A DNA stretch of 64,000 nt from Bradyrhizobium valentinum (GCF_001440405.1 NZ_LLXX01000221.1:340-64339), one strand, 5' to 3'; positions 51,865 through 61,077 are shown, counted from the stretch's first letter. Made by a program: numbers and translations. Notes: generated from the sequence alone by a model not told the origin.

Positions 51865-53010
51865 ATGCAGTTCGCTCTCAATGAGGACCAGACGGCGGTT
51901 CGCGACATGGCGCGCGAATTCGCCGCGGAGAAAATCGCACCGCATGCGCTGCGCTGGGATGAAGAGAAGCATTTCCCTGTCGACGTGATGCGGGAAGCGG
52001 CCACGCTCGGCATGGGCGGGATCTATATCCGCGACGACGTCGGCGGCTCCGGCATGACGCGCTTCGACGCCGCGCTGATCTTCGAGGCGCTGGCGACCGG
52101 TTGTCCGACCGTGTCGGCCTACATCTCGATCCACAACATGGCGTCGTGGATGATCGATGCCTACGGCAACGACATCCAGCGGCAGAAATGGCTGCCAAAG
52201 CTCTGCACCATGGAACTGTTGGCGAGCTATTGCCTGACCGAGCCGGGCTCCGGCTCGGACGCCGCCGCGCTCCGCACCCGCGCGGTGCGCGACGGCAATC
52301 ATTATGTGCTCAACGGCCAGAAGCAGTTCATCTCTGGCGCCGGTGGCGGCGACCTCTATGTCGTGATGGTGCGGACCGGCGGCGACGGGCCCGGTGGCAT
52401 CTCGACGCTGGTGATCGACGGCGACACGCCCGGGCTCTCATTCGGCGCCAACGAACGCAAGATGGGCTGGAATGCGCAGCCGACCCGCGCGGTGACATTC
52501 GAGAACGCGCGCGTGCCAGTCGAAAACCGGCTGGGCGAGGAGGGCATCGGCTTCAAGATCGCGATGGCCGGGCTCGACGGCGGCCGCATCAACATCGCGG
52601 CGTGCTCGCTCGGCGGTGCGCAGAGCGCGCTCGACAAGTCGCTGACCTACATGAAAGAGCGAAAAGCTTTCGGCAAACGCCTCGACGAATTCCAGGCGCT
52701 GCAGTTCCGTCTCGCTGACATGGCGACCGAACTGGAGGCGGCGCGAACCTTTGTCTGGCGCGCCGCGGCGGCGCTTGATCGCAAGGATACGGACGCCACC
52801 ATGCTATGCGCGATGGCCAAGCGTTTCGGCACCGACGTCGGTTTCGAGGTCGCCAACCAGGCGCTGCAACTGCATGGCGGCTACGGTTATCTCAGCGAAT
52901 ACGGCATCGAGAAGATCGTGCGCGACCTGCGCGTGCACCAGATCCTGGAAGGGACCAACGAAATCATGCGGCTGATCGTGTCGCGCAAGATGATCGAGGG
53001 CGCGCGATGA
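51865..53010 (+). CDS. Isobutyryl-CoA dehydrogenase-type acyl-CoA dehydrogenase
   Basis: 381-residue FAD-dependent acyl-CoA dehydrogenase. Motifs: YCLTEPGSGSDAAALRTRAV, KAFGKRLDEFQALQFRLADM and LQLHGGYGYLSEYGIEKIVR. Its place between mmsA and 3-hydroxyisobutyryl-CoA hydrolase points to isobutyryl-CoA as substrate. The start is the ATG giving MQFALNEDQTAVRDMA. The stop overlaps the hydrolase start (ATGA). A short-chain relative acting on another branched acyl-CoA is possible. Confidence 0.9.
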   Translation: MQFALNEDQTAVRDMAREFAAEKIAPHALRWDEEKHFPVDVMREAATLGMGGIYIRDDVGGSGMTRFDAALIFEALATGCPTVSAYISIHNMASWMIDAYGNDIQRQKWLPKLCTMELLASYCLTEPGSGSDAAALRTRAVRDGNHYVLNGQKQFISGAGGGDLYVVMVRTGGDGPGGISTLVIDGDTPGLSFGANERKMGWNAQPTRAVTFENARVPVENRLGEEGIGFKIAMAGLDGGRINIAACSLGGAQSALDKSLTYMKERKAFGKRLDEFQALQFRLADMATELEAARTFVWRAAAALDRKDTDATMLCAMAKRFGTDVGFEVANQALQLHGGYGYLSEYGIEKIVRDLRVHQILEGTNEIMRLIVSRKMIEGAR

Positions 53011-54080
53011 CGGACGCGGCTGTTGCACAGGGCGACCTGATCGCGCGCAAGGAAGGCTCGGCCGGCATCCTCCGCTTGAACCGGCCGAAGGCGATCAATG
53101 CCGTGACGCTGGAGATGTTCCACGACATCGACAAGGCGCTCGATGCGTTCGAGGTCGATCCGGCGGTCGCCGTGATCCTGCTGGAAGGCGCGGGCGAGCG
53201 CGGCCTGTGCGCCGGCGGCGATATCCGCGCTCTCTGGGAAAGCTCGAAAGCAAACGGCGATCTCGGCAAGATCCTGTGGCGCGACGAATACATCCTCAAC
53301 GCCCGCATCAAGAAATTCCCGAAACCGTACGTCGCCTTCATGGACGGCATCGTGATGGGCGGCGGCGTGGGGCTATCAGCGCATTCTAGCCATCGCGTCG
53401 TCACCGACAAAACGAAACTGGCCATGCCCGAGGTCGGCCTCGGCTTCTTCCCCGATGTCGGCGGCACCTGGCTCTTGTCGCATTCGCCGGGGGAGATCGG
53501 CACCTATTTCGGATTGACCGGGCAGACCATGAATGGCCCGGACGCGATCCATGCCGGCTTTGCCGATGCCGTCGTGCCATCGGCCAAGCTCTCCGCGTTA
53601 CGCGAGGCTCTCACCAAGGTTCGCGCCGGGATTACCTTGGCGGAAGTTAAAGCGCTGATCGCGGGTTTCGCGACGGGTGAGACCGCAGGTCCTGTTGCGG
53701 CGATGCAGGACAAGATCGATCGTTGGTTCGCGCATGACCGGATGGAAGACATCGTTGAGGCTCTACGGCGCGACGGTTCGGATCTCGCACAGGCGACGCT
53801 GAAGACGCTGAATGAAAAGTCGCCGCGCGGTATGGTGGTGACGCTGAAACTGCTGCGGCTGGCGCGTACGGCCCGCTCGCTGGAGGAATGCCTGGTGCGG
53901 GAATATCGCGCCGCGCTGGAAGTGTTTGCCAGCGACGATTTCCGCGAGGGCGTGCGCGCCGCCGTGATCGACAAGGACCGCAATCCAAAATGGTCGCCGC
54001 CGCGGATCGAAGATGTGACGCCGGAAATGGTCGCGCCTTATTTCGCCGAGATCGGCGCCGACGAATTGAAATTTCCCTGA
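53007..54080 (+). CDS. 3-hydroxyisobutyryl-CoA hydrolase (crotonase fold)
   Basis: 357-residue crotonase-fold thioesterase that frees 3-hydroxyisobutyrate from CoA in valine breakdown. Length and motifs match HIBCH rather than ordinary enoyl-CoA hydratases: CAGGDIRALWESSK (oxyanion hole), GGGVGLSAHSSHRVV, and MPEVGLGFFPDVGGTWLL. The start is in a 4-base overlap with the dehydrogenase stop. The next gene is the dehydrogenase for its product. Confidence 0.92.
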   Translation: MTDAAVAQGDLIARKEGSAGILRLNRPKAINAVTLEMFHDIDKALDAFEVDPAVAVILLEGAGERGLCAGGDIRALWESSKANGDLGKILWRDEYILNARIKKFPKPYVAFMDGIVMGGGVGLSAHSSHRVVTDKTKLAMPEVGLGFFPDVGGTWLLSHSPGEIGTYFGLTGQTMNGPDAIHAGFADAVVPSAKLSALREALTKVRAGITLAEVKALIAGFATGETAGPVAAMQDKIDRWFAHDRMEDIVEALRRDGSDLAQATLKTLNEKSPRGMVVTLKLLRLARTARSLEECLVREYRAALEVFASDDFREGVRAAVIDKDRNPKWSPPRIEDVTPEMVAPYFAEIGADELKFP

Positions 54081-54114
54081 TCAAAACAGAAAAGTTCAAA
54101 GCGGAGGATTCGAG

Positions 54115-55002
54115 ATGGCAAATATCGCATTCATTGGCCTCGGCAACATGGGCGGGCCGATGGCGGCCAATCTGGTCAAGGCCGGCCACAAGGTCACCGC
54201 GTTCGATCTGGTGGCGGCGTCGCGCGATCAGGCCAAGGCCGACGGCGCTGCGATCGCCGAGAGCTCGGTCGCTTCCGTCAAGGGCGCGGACGTCGTCATC
54301 ACCATGCTGCCGGCGGGCAAGCATGTGCTGTCGGTCTGGAACGAAGTCGTCCCTGTCATGACCAAGGGCACGTTGATCATCGATTGCTCGACCATCGACG
54401 TCGAGAGCGCCAAGCAGGCGCATGCGCTCGCTGCGAAGCACGGCGTGCTCTCGGTCGACGCTCCGGTGTCGGGCGGAACCGGCGGCGCCAAGGGAGCGAC
54501 GCTGACCTTCATATGCGGCGGCGAGGAGAAGGCCTTTGCGGCGGCGAAGCCCGCGCTGGAGAACATGGGCAAGAAGATCGTCCATTGCGGCGGCGCCGGC
54601 GCGGGGCAGGCGGCCAAGATCTGCAACAACATGATCCTCGGCATCTCCATGATCGGCGTCGGTGAGGCCTTTGCGCTCGCCGAAAAACTCGGCCTGTCGC
54701 ATCAGGCGCTGTTCGACGTCGCCTCGACCTCGTCCGGGCAATGCTGGGCGCTCACTTCCTATTGCCCGGTGCCTGGCCCAGTGCCGGCCTCGCCTGCGAA
54801 CAACGATTATAAGCCCGGCTTCGCCTCCAATTTGATGGTGAAGGATCTGACGCTGGCGCAAGACGCGGCCGACGCCGCCGGCGCCGTGACACCGCTCGGC
54901 AAGCACGCGCAGGAGATCTACAAGGCCTTTGACGCCGCCGGCCATGGCGGGGTGGATTTTTCCGGGATTATCCAGCACGTTAGGGGTCTCGCTGCGAAAT
55001 AG
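54115..55002 (+). CDS. mmsB: 3-hydroxyisobutyrate dehydrogenase
   Basis: 295-residue beta-hydroxyacid dehydrogenase oxidising 3-hydroxyisobutyrate to methylmalonate semialdehyde, the substrate of mmsA. Rossmann motif FIGLGNMGGPMAANLVKAG, substrate loop DAPVSGGTGGAKGATLTF, and catalytic Lys in GQAAKICNNMILG are all present. It completes the four-step set encoded here: dehydrogenase, hydrolase, this enzyme and mmsA; the enoyl hydratase step is missing from the unit. GCGGAGGATTCG precedes the ATG. Confidence 0.92.
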   Translation: MANIAFIGLGNMGGPMAANLVKAGHKVTAFDLVAASRDQAKADGAAIAESSVASVKGADVVITMLPAGKHVLSVWNEVVPVMTKGTLIIDCSTIDVESAKQAHALAAKHGVLSVDAPVSGGTGGAKGATLTFICGGEEKAFAAAKPALENMGKKIVHCGGAGAGQAAKICNNMILGISMIGVGEAFALAEKLGLSHQALFDVASTSSGQCWALTSYCPVPGPVPASPANNDYKPGFASNLMVKDLTLAQDAADAAGAVTPLGKHAQEIYKAFDAAGHGGVDFSGIIQHVRGLAAK

Positions 55003-55006
55003 CAGG

Positions 55007-55108
55007 CGTCACCCTGAGGTGCGAGCTCTTGCGAGCCTCGAAGGGTGACTTGATAGGTGTGGGCCCGTCCTTCGAGACGCCGCGCAGGCGCGGCTCCTCA
55101 GGATGACG
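55007..55108. repeat. Palindromic repeat family F (GTCACCCTGAGGTGCGAGC)
   Basis: GTCACCCTGAGGTGCGAGCT and CGCGGCTCCTCAGGATGAC face each other, with an inner CCTCGAAGGGTGA/CGTCCTTCGAGACG pair. It lies between mmsB and the acyl-CoA ligase gene and marks the operon boundary. Only one copy occurs here; similar elements are familiar from related genomes. Confidence 0.8.
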
Positions 55109-55140
55109 GTCGTGGGTGTGGAGGCATCTGAGAGAACAGC

Positions 55141-56871
55141 ATGACGACCTTCCAAGAAGCGCGCGCCTTTCTGCTCAAGCACCGCACCGATTACGATGCG
55201 GCTGTGAAGGGGTTTCGCTGGCCGGACCCGATCCCCTTCAACTGGGCGCTGGACTGGTTCGATGCGGAACTAGCAGGCAATGCCGACAGCCGGGACCGCA
55301 CCGCGCTTTGGATCGTCGATCCCGGCGACAAGGAGACAAAACTTTCCTTCGCAACGCTGTCGCGCCGGTCCAACCAGGTCGCGAACTTTTTGCGCGCGCG
55401 AGGGCTAAAGCGCGGCGATCACCTGTTGCTATTGCTCGGCAATGTCGTGCCGTTGTGGGAGACGATGCTGGCAGCGATGAAGCTCGGCGTGGTCGTGATC
55501 CCCGCCACCACGCTGCTCACCCCGGATGAATTGCGCGATCGGCTCGATCGCGGCAAGGCGAGGGTTGTGGTGGCCTCGCAGGATCAGGTCGCGAAGTTTG
55601 CCGGCCTCGGTAGCGACAATCTGGTGCGGATCGTGGTCGGCGCGGCGTCGAAGCACGACGGCTGGCTGCCGTTCGAGCAGGCCGCGAGCGCGTCGGAGGA
55701 TTTTGCGCCTGATGGCCCGACCAATGCCGACGACCCGATGCTGCTCTATTTCACCTCGGGTACCACGGCAAAGCCGAAACTGGTGCGGCACAGCCAGCGC
55801 AGCTATTCCGTCGGCGCGCTGTCGACGATGTTCTGGCTCGGCCTGCAGCCGGGCGACGTGCATCTCAATATTTCCTCGCCGGGCTGGGCCAAGCATGCCT
55901 GGAGTTGCTTCTTCGCGCCATGGAATGCCGGCGCCACCGTGTTCGTGGTCAACCAGCCGCGCTTCGACGCCAAAGCCTTGCTGGCGACCGTCGGTCGCTG
56001 CGGCGTCACCACGCTGTGCGCGCCGCCGACGGTGTGGCGGCTGTTCATTCAGGAGAAGCTCGCGGATTTCAAGGTAAGCCTGCGCGAGGTCTGCGGCGCG
56101 GGCGAGCCGCTCAATCCGGAAGTGATCGACCAGGTGAAGGCGGCGTGGGGCCTTACCATCCGCGACGGTTACGGCCAGACCGAGACCACCGCGCTTGCCG
56201 GCAATTCGCCGGGCCAGAAAGTCAAGGTCGGCTCGATGGGCCGCCCGCTGCCGGGTTACCGCGTGCAGATCACCGACGGCGACGGCCACGTCACCAAAGA
56301 GGGCGAAGTCACGCTGGTGCTCGGCGCCGACCGCCCCGCGGGCCTGATGCAGGGCTATCAGGGCGACGATGGCAAATTGAGCGGGGCGGACGGCGATCTC
56401 TATCGCAGCGGCGACGTCGTGTTTGCCGACGACGAGGGCTACCTCACTTTCGTCGGCCGCTCCGACGACGTCTTCAAGTCCTCCGACTACCGCATCAGCC
56501 CGTTCGAGTTGGAAAGCGTTTTGCTCGAGCATGAATCGGTAGCCGAAGCTGCGGTCGTCCCAAGTCCCGATCCGATCCGGCTCGCGATCCCGAAGGCCTA
56601 TGTGCTGCTGGTATCGGGTGTGGAGCGTTCACCGGAAACCGCGCTGTCGATCTTCAAGCACCTGCACACCCGCCTTGCGCCATTCAAGCGCATTCGCAAG
56701 ATCGAGCTGGTGACGGAACTGCCGAAGACGATTTCCGGAAAAATCCGCCGCGTACAGTTGCGCCGGCTCGAACATGATAATGTCAGAAGTGACGCGCTGC
56801 GCGGCACGGAGTTCCGCGAAGAAGAATTCCCGGAGCTGCAGAAGGTGCGGACCGCGGGGCTGGAGAGTTAA
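55141..56871 (+). CDS. AMP-forming acyl-CoA synthetase/ligase
   Basis: 576-residue ANL-superfamily ligase activating a carboxylic acid to its CoA thioester through an acyl-adenylate. Motifs: LYFTSGTTAKPKLVRHSQ (P-loop), DGYGQTETTALAG, SGDVVFADDEGYLTFVGRSD (hinge region) and the catalytic Lys in LPKTISGKIRRVQLRR. The overall form resembles medium-chain or benzoate-CoA ligases rather than acetyl-CoA synthetase. It is followed 3 bases later by a MaoC-type hydratase gene, so the acid is probably taken on to beta-oxidation. Confidence 0.9.
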   Translation: MTTFQEARAFLLKHRTDYDAAVKGFRWPDPIPFNWALDWFDAELAGNADSRDRTALWIVDPGDKETKLSFATLSRRSNQVANFLRARGLKRGDHLLLLLGNVVPLWETMLAAMKLGVVVIPATTLLTPDELRDRLDRGKARVVVASQDQVAKFAGLGSDNLVRIVVGAASKHDGWLPFEQAASASEDFAPDGPTNADDPMLLYFTSGTTAKPKLVRHSQRSYSVGALSTMFWLGLQPGDVHLNISSPGWAKHAWSCFFAPWNAGATVFVVNQPRFDAKALLATVGRCGVTTLCAPPTVWRLFIQEKLADFKVSLREVCGAGEPLNPEVIDQVKAAWGLTIRDGYGQTETTALAGNSPGQKVKVGSMGRPLPGYRVQITDGDGHVTKEGEVTLVLGADRPAGLMQGYQGDDGKLSGADGDLYRSGDVVFADDEGYLTFVGRSDDVFKSSDYRISPFELESVLLEHESVAEAAVVPSPDPIRLAIPKAYVLLVSGVERSPETALSIFKHLHTRLAPFKRIRKIELVTELPKTISGKIRRVQLRRLEHDNVRSDALRGTEFREEEFPELQKVRTAGLES

Positions 56872-56874
56872 TCA

Positions 56875-57354
56875 ATGAATGAAGTCTGGAAGAAGCCGCC
56901 GGTCTCCTTTGAGGCCTATCAGGCCATGGTCGGCAAGGAGATCGGCGTGTCGTCCTGGCACCTGATCGACCAGAACCGCATCAACGTCTATGCCGACGTG
57001 ATCGAGGACCATCAGTTCATCCATGTCGACCCCGAAAGAGCGAAGAAGGAAACCGCGTTCGGCAACACCATCGCGCATGGCTTCCTGACGATGTCCCTGA
57101 TGAGCATCATGTCCTATGAGGTCATGCCCGTCATCGAAGGCACGGCGATGGGCGTCAATTACGGTTTCGACAAGCTGCGCTTCCTCTCGCCGGTCCGCGC
57201 CGGCTCGCGCGTCCGCGGCCGCTTTACGCTCATGGAAGCCAAGCTGCGCAAGCCGAAAGAGCTGCAATCGCGCACCAACGTGACCGTCGAGATCGAGGGC
57301 GAGGAAAAGCCCGCGCTGGTCGCCGACTGGATCGGGCTGATTTATTTCGCGTGA
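56875..57354 (+). CDS. MaoC-type enoyl-CoA hydratase
   Basis: 159-residue single hotdog hydratase of the R-specific (MaoC/NodN) type. The catalytic Asp/His pair is in EDHQFIHVDPERA and the hydratase 2 motif is FGNTIAHGFLTMSLM. It is linked to an acyl-CoA ligase upstream and an SDR of the 17-beta-HSD4 type downstream, an order consistent with hydration and then oxidation of a 3-hydroxyacyl-CoA. NodN-like proteins share this fold. Confidence 0.9.
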   Translation: MNEVWKKPPVSFEAYQAMVGKEIGVSSWHLIDQNRINVYADVIEDHQFIHVDPERAKKETAFGNTIAHGFLTMSLMSIMSYEVMPVIEGTAMGVNYGFDKLRFLSPVRAGSRVRGRFTLMEAKLRKPKELQSRTNVTVEIEGEEKPALVADWIGLIYFA

Positions 57355-57363
57355 TCTTTCAGC

Positions 57364-57395
57364 CCGTCATTGCCGGGCTTGACCCGGCAATCCAT
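57364..57395. repeat. Short palindromic element related to family B
   Basis: CGTCATTGCCGGGCTTGACC followed by CGGCAATCCATC resembles half of the family B element (CGTCATTGCGAG ... CAATCCAT). A small inner stem GCCGGGCTTGACCCGGC is visible. Confidence 0.6.
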
Positions 57396-57430
57396 CACTG
57401 CTCAAAAACTGTCAATCGCGCGCTGCGGCC

Positions 57431-57573
57431 TTACCCTCTCCCCTTGTGGGAGAGGGTGGCGCAATCGAGCGGAGCGAGATGAAGCCGGGTGAGGGGTCTC
57501 TCTCCGCGGCGACAGACCCCTCATCCGGCACGGACTTCGTCCGCGCCACCTTCTCCCACAAGGGGAGAAGGGA
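57431..57573. repeat. Palindromic repeat family G (CCCTCTCCCCTTGTGGGAGA)
   Basis: CCCTCTCCCCTTGTGGGAGA at one end and TTCTCCCACAAGGGGAGAAG at the other form an extended hairpin; inner GGGTGAGGGGT and ACCCCTCATCCGG arms pair too. It fills the gap between the MaoC gene and the SDR. One copy in this window; the type is widespread in alphaproteobacteria. Confidence 0.85.
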
Positions 57574-57596
57574 AGAAGAAGAACTAGGAATTTCGC

Positions 57597-58514
57597 ATGG
57601 CAATCAGGTTTGACGGACGCGTCGCTATCGTCACCGGCGCGGGCAATGGTTTGGGGCGGGCACATGCGCTGGGGCTGGCGAGCCGTGGCGCCAAGGTGGT
57701 GGTCAACGATTTCGGCGGCGCGCGGGACGGCACCGGCGGCTCGCTGACGCCGGCCGAAGCCGTGGTCGAGGAAATCCGTAAAGCCGGCGGCATGGCGATG
57801 GCCGATGGCACCGACGTCTCCAAGTTCGGACAGGTGACGGCGATGGTCGAACGCGCCACGAAGGAGTGGGGCAGCGTCGATCTCCTGTGTGCCAATGCCG
57901 GTATCCTGCGCGACAAGTCGTTTGGAAAAATGGACGTCGCCGACTTTGCCAAGGTGCTCGACGTCCACCTCGTCGGTACGTTTTACTGCTGCAAGGCGGT
58001 GTGGGATGGCATGCGTGAGCGCAACTACGGCCGCATCGTGCTGACCACCTCGTCGTCGGGCCTGTTCGGTAATTTCGGCCAGGCCAATTACGGCGCGGCC
58101 AAAGCCGGAATGGTCGGCCTGATGAACGTGCTCGCCGAGGAAGGCCGCAAGAACAACATCCGCGTCAACACAATCTCGCCGACCGCGGCGACCCGCATGA
58201 CCGAGGAACTGCTGCCGCCGCAGGCGCTGGCGCTGATGCGCCCCGAGGCGATAACGCCGGCGGTGGAATTTTTGCTCAGCGAGGACGCCCCGACCCGCAC
58301 CATCATGGGCGCCGGCGCCGGTTCGTTCGCGGTGATCAAGATCATCGAGACCGAGGGTATCAATTTAGCGCAGTCCGACTGGACGCCGGATGCGATCGCG
58401 GCGAATTTTGCCGAGATCGATGATGTGTCGAAAGCGAAGGCGCTGCAGGGCGCGTTCGAGCAGACGCAGAAATATGTCGCGCAGGCCGCCGCAAGGGCGG
58501 GGATCAAGCTGTAG
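57597..58514 (+). CDS. SDR family (3R)-3-hydroxyacyl-CoA dehydrogenase, MFE-2-like
   Basis: 305-residue SDR resembling the N-terminal domain of peroxisomal multifunctional enzyme 2. Cofactor motif VTGAGNGLGRAHALGLA, VVNDFGGARDGTG, and catalytic SSSGLFGNFGQANYGAAKAG. The C-terminal extension of about 50 residues beyond a classical SDR is typical of this group. It would oxidise the 3-hydroxyacyl-CoA made by the neighbouring MaoC enzyme. GAAGAACTAGGAATTTCGC precedes the ATG; the ribosome-binding site is weak. Confidence 0.9.
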   Translation: MAIRFDGRVAIVTGAGNGLGRAHALGLASRGAKVVVNDFGGARDGTGGSLTPAEAVVEEIRKAGGMAMADGTDVSKFGQVTAMVERATKEWGSVDLLCANAGILRDKSFGKMDVADFAKVLDVHLVGTFYCCKAVWDGMRERNYGRIVLTTSSSGLFGNFGQANYGAAKAGMVGLMNVLAEEGRKNNIRVNTISPTAATRMTEELLPPQALALMRPEAITPAVEFLLSEDAPTRTIMGAGAGSFAVIKIIETEGINLAQSDWTPDAIAANFAEIDDVSKAKALQGAFEQTQKYVAQAAARAGIKL

Positions 58515-58522
58515 GCCATCGC

Positions 58523-58604
58523 CGTCATTCCGGGGCGACGCGAAGCGTCGAACCCGGAATCTCGAGATTCCGGGTCTGGTCCTTCGGACCATCCCGGAAT
58601 GACG
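58523..58604. repeat. Palindromic repeat family E, copy 3 (short form)
   Basis: CGTCATTCCGGGGCGACGCG and CATCCCGGAATGACG pair, with CTCGAGATTCCGGGTCTGGT in the middle as in the copy at 43775. The GGTGCGCAATTGCGCACC segment of the other two copies is absent here, so this is a shorter variant. Confidence 0.88.
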
Positions 58605-58644
58605 TTCTTCGCTTTGGCCGCCGAATCCGGCTTACACTCCCGTT

Positions 58645-59874
58645 ATGTCTACGCTTTCACAACACGTCGCCGTCATCGGCGCCGGCCCCGCCGGCCTGAT
58701 GGCCGCCGAAGTGCTCGCGCAAGGCGGCGCCGAAGTCACCGTCTATGACGCGATGCCCTCCGCTGGCCGCAAATTCCTGATGGCCGGGCGCGGCGGGCTG
58801 AACCTCACGCACAGCGAGCCGTTGCCGCAGTTCCTCGCCCGCTACCGCGAGGCGACGCCGCGTCTGAAAGCCGCTATCGAAGCGTTTCCGCCGCAGGCGT
58901 TGCGTGACTGGAGTGCAGCGCTGGGGCAGGAGACATTTGTCGGCTCCAGCGGCCGCGTGTTTCCGAAAGCCTTCAAGGCGTCGCCTATGCTGCGCGCGTG
59001 GCTGCGACGGCTGGACGCGCAGGGAGTGAAACAGGCGCTTCGTCACCGCTGGACCGGTTGGGACGAGGAAGGCCGCTTGCGCTTTCAAACATCGGATGGA
59101 TTGGTCGCCGTCGAGGCGACCGCCACTGTGCTGGCGCTCGGCGGCGCGAGCTGGCCGCGGTTGGGCTCGGACGGCTCATGGGCGGAAGTGCTCGCGGCCA
59201 GAGGCGTAACGATATCGCCGCTGCGGCCAGCTAACTCCGGCTTCATCGTCGCCTGGTCGGATGTGTTCCGCGAGCGTTTTGAAGGCCAGCCGCTCAAGGG
59301 CGTCGCGCTGACATTCGGCAAGCACAGCGTCCGCGGCGAGGCCATCGTCACCCGCGCCGGCATCGAAGGTGGCGCGGTCTACGCGCTATCTGCCGAATTG
59401 CGCGAGGCAATCCTGCGCGATGGACAGGTTACGCTCAACATCGCCTTGCGTGCCGACGCGGTGATCGATGAATTGACCACGAAATTATCGGCCGCGAAGG
59501 GCAAGCAATCCTTCTCGAACTTCCTCCGCAAGGCAGCAAATCTCTCTCCCATCGCGATCGGCCTGTTGCAGGAGGCCGCCAGGGCATCCGGGACGTCGCT
59601 AGCTTCGCTTTCTCCGGCTGATCTGGCTCGCTTGATCCTGGCCGTGCCCGTGCGGCTCAACGGTGTAGCGCCGATCGCACGCGCGATCTCGACTGCTGGC
59701 GGAATATCGTTCGACGAACTCGACGACGCCTTCATGCTCCGCCGCGTGCCCAGCGTGTTCGCGGCGGGTGAGATGCTGGACTGGGAAGCGCCGACCGGCG
59801 GCTATCTGTTGCAAGCGTCGTTCGCGACGGGGGCAGCGGCGGGGCGGGGTGCGCTGGAGTGGCTTAATTTGTAG
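58645..59874 (+). CDS. HI0933/BaiN-like NAD(P)/FAD-dependent oxidoreductase (TIGR03862 type)
   Basis: 409-residue flavoprotein. FAD-binding motif VAVIGAGPAGLMAAEVLAQG, the characteristic GRKFLMAGRGGLNLTHSE of the HI0933 family, and the C-terminal FAAGEMLDWEAPTGGYLLQA are complete. The biological function of this group is not established; some members act on bile-acid or tRNA substrates. The TAG stop is formed by the first bases of the palindromic repeat that follows. Confidence 0.88.
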   Translation: MSTLSQHVAVIGAGPAGLMAAEVLAQGGAEVTVYDAMPSAGRKFLMAGRGGLNLTHSEPLPQFLARYREATPRLKAAIEAFPPQALRDWSAALGQETFVGSSGRVFPKAFKASPMLRAWLRRLDAQGVKQALRHRWTGWDEEGRLRFQTSDGLVAVEATATVLALGGASWPRLGSDGSWAEVLAARGVTISPLRPANSGFIVAWSDVFRERFEGQPLKGVALTFGKHSVRGEAIVTRAGIEGGAVYALSAELREAILRDGQVTLNIALRADAVIDELTTKLSAAKGKQSFSNFLRKAANLSPIAIGLLQEAARASGTSLASLSPADLARLILAVPVRLNGVAPIARAISTAGGISFDELDDAFMLRRVPSVFAAGEMLDWEAPTGGYLLQASFATGAAAGRGALEWLNL

Positions 59875-59955
59875 GATGGGTAGAGCGCAGCGAAACCCAT
59901 CATCCAGCAACCCGGCAAGTCGCAATGGGTTTCGCTCCGCTCTACCCATCCTACG
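59871..59955. repeat. Palindromic repeat family H (GTAGGATGGGTAGAGCG), copy 1
   Basis: GTAGGATGGGTAGAGCGCAG and CGCTCTACCCATCCTAC are exact complementary ends of a hairpin, with AACCCAT/ATGGGTT inside. The TAG in GTAGG is the stop codon of the flavoprotein. It separates that gene from the convergent PLP enzyme gene. A second copy lies at 61078-61157. Confidence 0.92.
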
Positions 59956-59962
59956 GGGCGTC

Positions 59963-61045
59963 TCACCGCAGCTTCCCTCTTGCCGCCACCGGCAGCGTCC
60001 CGATGATCTCCTCGCCGCGCACCATCACCACCTCGTCCATCATGTTGACGACGACGCAGACATGGTTCGGCACGATCCGCACGACGTCACCGACAACAGG
60101 CCTGGTGTTGCTGCGGGCCAGGTCGAGAAAGCCGTGCTCTTCGGCAAAGCGCGCGATCTTCGCTTCCGGGTGCTCGAGGATCAGCCCGTAACCGTCCAGT
60201 CCGCCGCCGGGGTCCGAAGTCAGCGTCTTCGAGCCGGCATCCAAAATACCGCGGTCCGGCCCGGCGCGGCTGACCACGGTAGAATAGATGTTGAGGGCGC
60301 AATCGTCCCATTCGGCGACGCCGGCGGCGACCTGCATGCGGTCGTTGTAGATATAGGTGCCGGGACGATGCTCGGTCGCGCCCTTGAGCTTGCCGAGGTT
60401 CTTCAGGTTCGGCGAGCCGCCGGTAGAAACCATCGTCGCATCGAGCCCGTGCGCACGGACACCGGCCAGCGCCTCGTCGAAGAATTTCTGTGCTTCGCCC
60501 CAGCCGGTTTCGGTCGGATACAGCATGAAGCCCGCAAACTTCAGCCCTCGGGAGGCTGCGATCAAACGGGCCAGCGCAATCGCTTCGCCCGGTGTTTCGA
60601 CCCCCGCGCGCTTGCGGCCGGTGTCGCATTCAACCACGACCGACAACGGACGTCCTGACGCGGCGGCGGCATGCGGCAGACCGGCAATCACGGTCGAGTT
60701 GTCGGCCGCAACCGTCATGTTGGCCTTTCCCTGCAACGCCGCTAGCCGGGCCATCTTCTCCTCACCGATCAGATTGTAGCTGATCAAAATGTCGTCGATC
60801 CCCGCCTCCGCCATCACCTCGGCCTCGCCGAGCTTCTGGCAGGTGATGCCTTTCGCGCCGGCCGCGACCTGCATCTGCGCCAGCAAGGGGCTCTTGTGGG
60901 TCTTGATGTGCGGCCGGTTGGCAACGCCGGCCGTGTCGCAGGCCACCTGGATGCGCGCTATGTTGCGTTCGACGCGGTCCATGTCGATCACGGCGCAAGG
61001 CGTGCCATATTCACGGGCGATCTTGGCGGCGAGGGGGGTGGTCAT
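59963..61045 (-). CDS. PLP-dependent D-threonine aldolase/D-serine dehydratase-like enzyme
   Basis: 360-residue fold-type III PLP enzyme (DSD1/D-threonine aldolase family). The PLP lysine is in RPHIKTHKSPLLAQMQ and metal-type ligands occur in VRIVPNHVCVVVNM (His and Cys), as in the zinc- or manganese-dependent members. Substrate could be D-threonine, D-serine or 3-hydroxyaspartate. The gene is single, ending against a palindromic repeat. AGAGAAGAGC precedes the ATG. Confidence 0.87.
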   Translation of the reverse strand: MTTPLAAKIAREYGTPCAVIDMDRVERNIARIQVACDTAGVANRPHIKTHKSPLLAQMQVAAGAKGITCQKLGEAEVMAEAGIDDILISYNLIGEEKMARLAALQGKANMTVAADNSTVIAGLPHAAAASGRPLSVVVECDTGRKRAGVETPGEAIALARLIAASRGLKFAGFMLYPTETGWGEAQKFFDEALAGVRAHGLDATMVSTGGSPNLKNLGKLKGATEHRPGTYIYNDRMQVAAGVAEWDDCALNIYSTVVSRAGPDRGILDAGSKTLTSDPGGGLDGYGLILEHPEAKIARFAEEHGFLDLARSNTRPVVGDVVRIVPNHVCVVVNMMDEVVMVRGEEIIGTLPVAARGKLR

Positions 61046-61077
61046 GCTCTTCTCTCTGTTGAAAATCGTATGAACCC

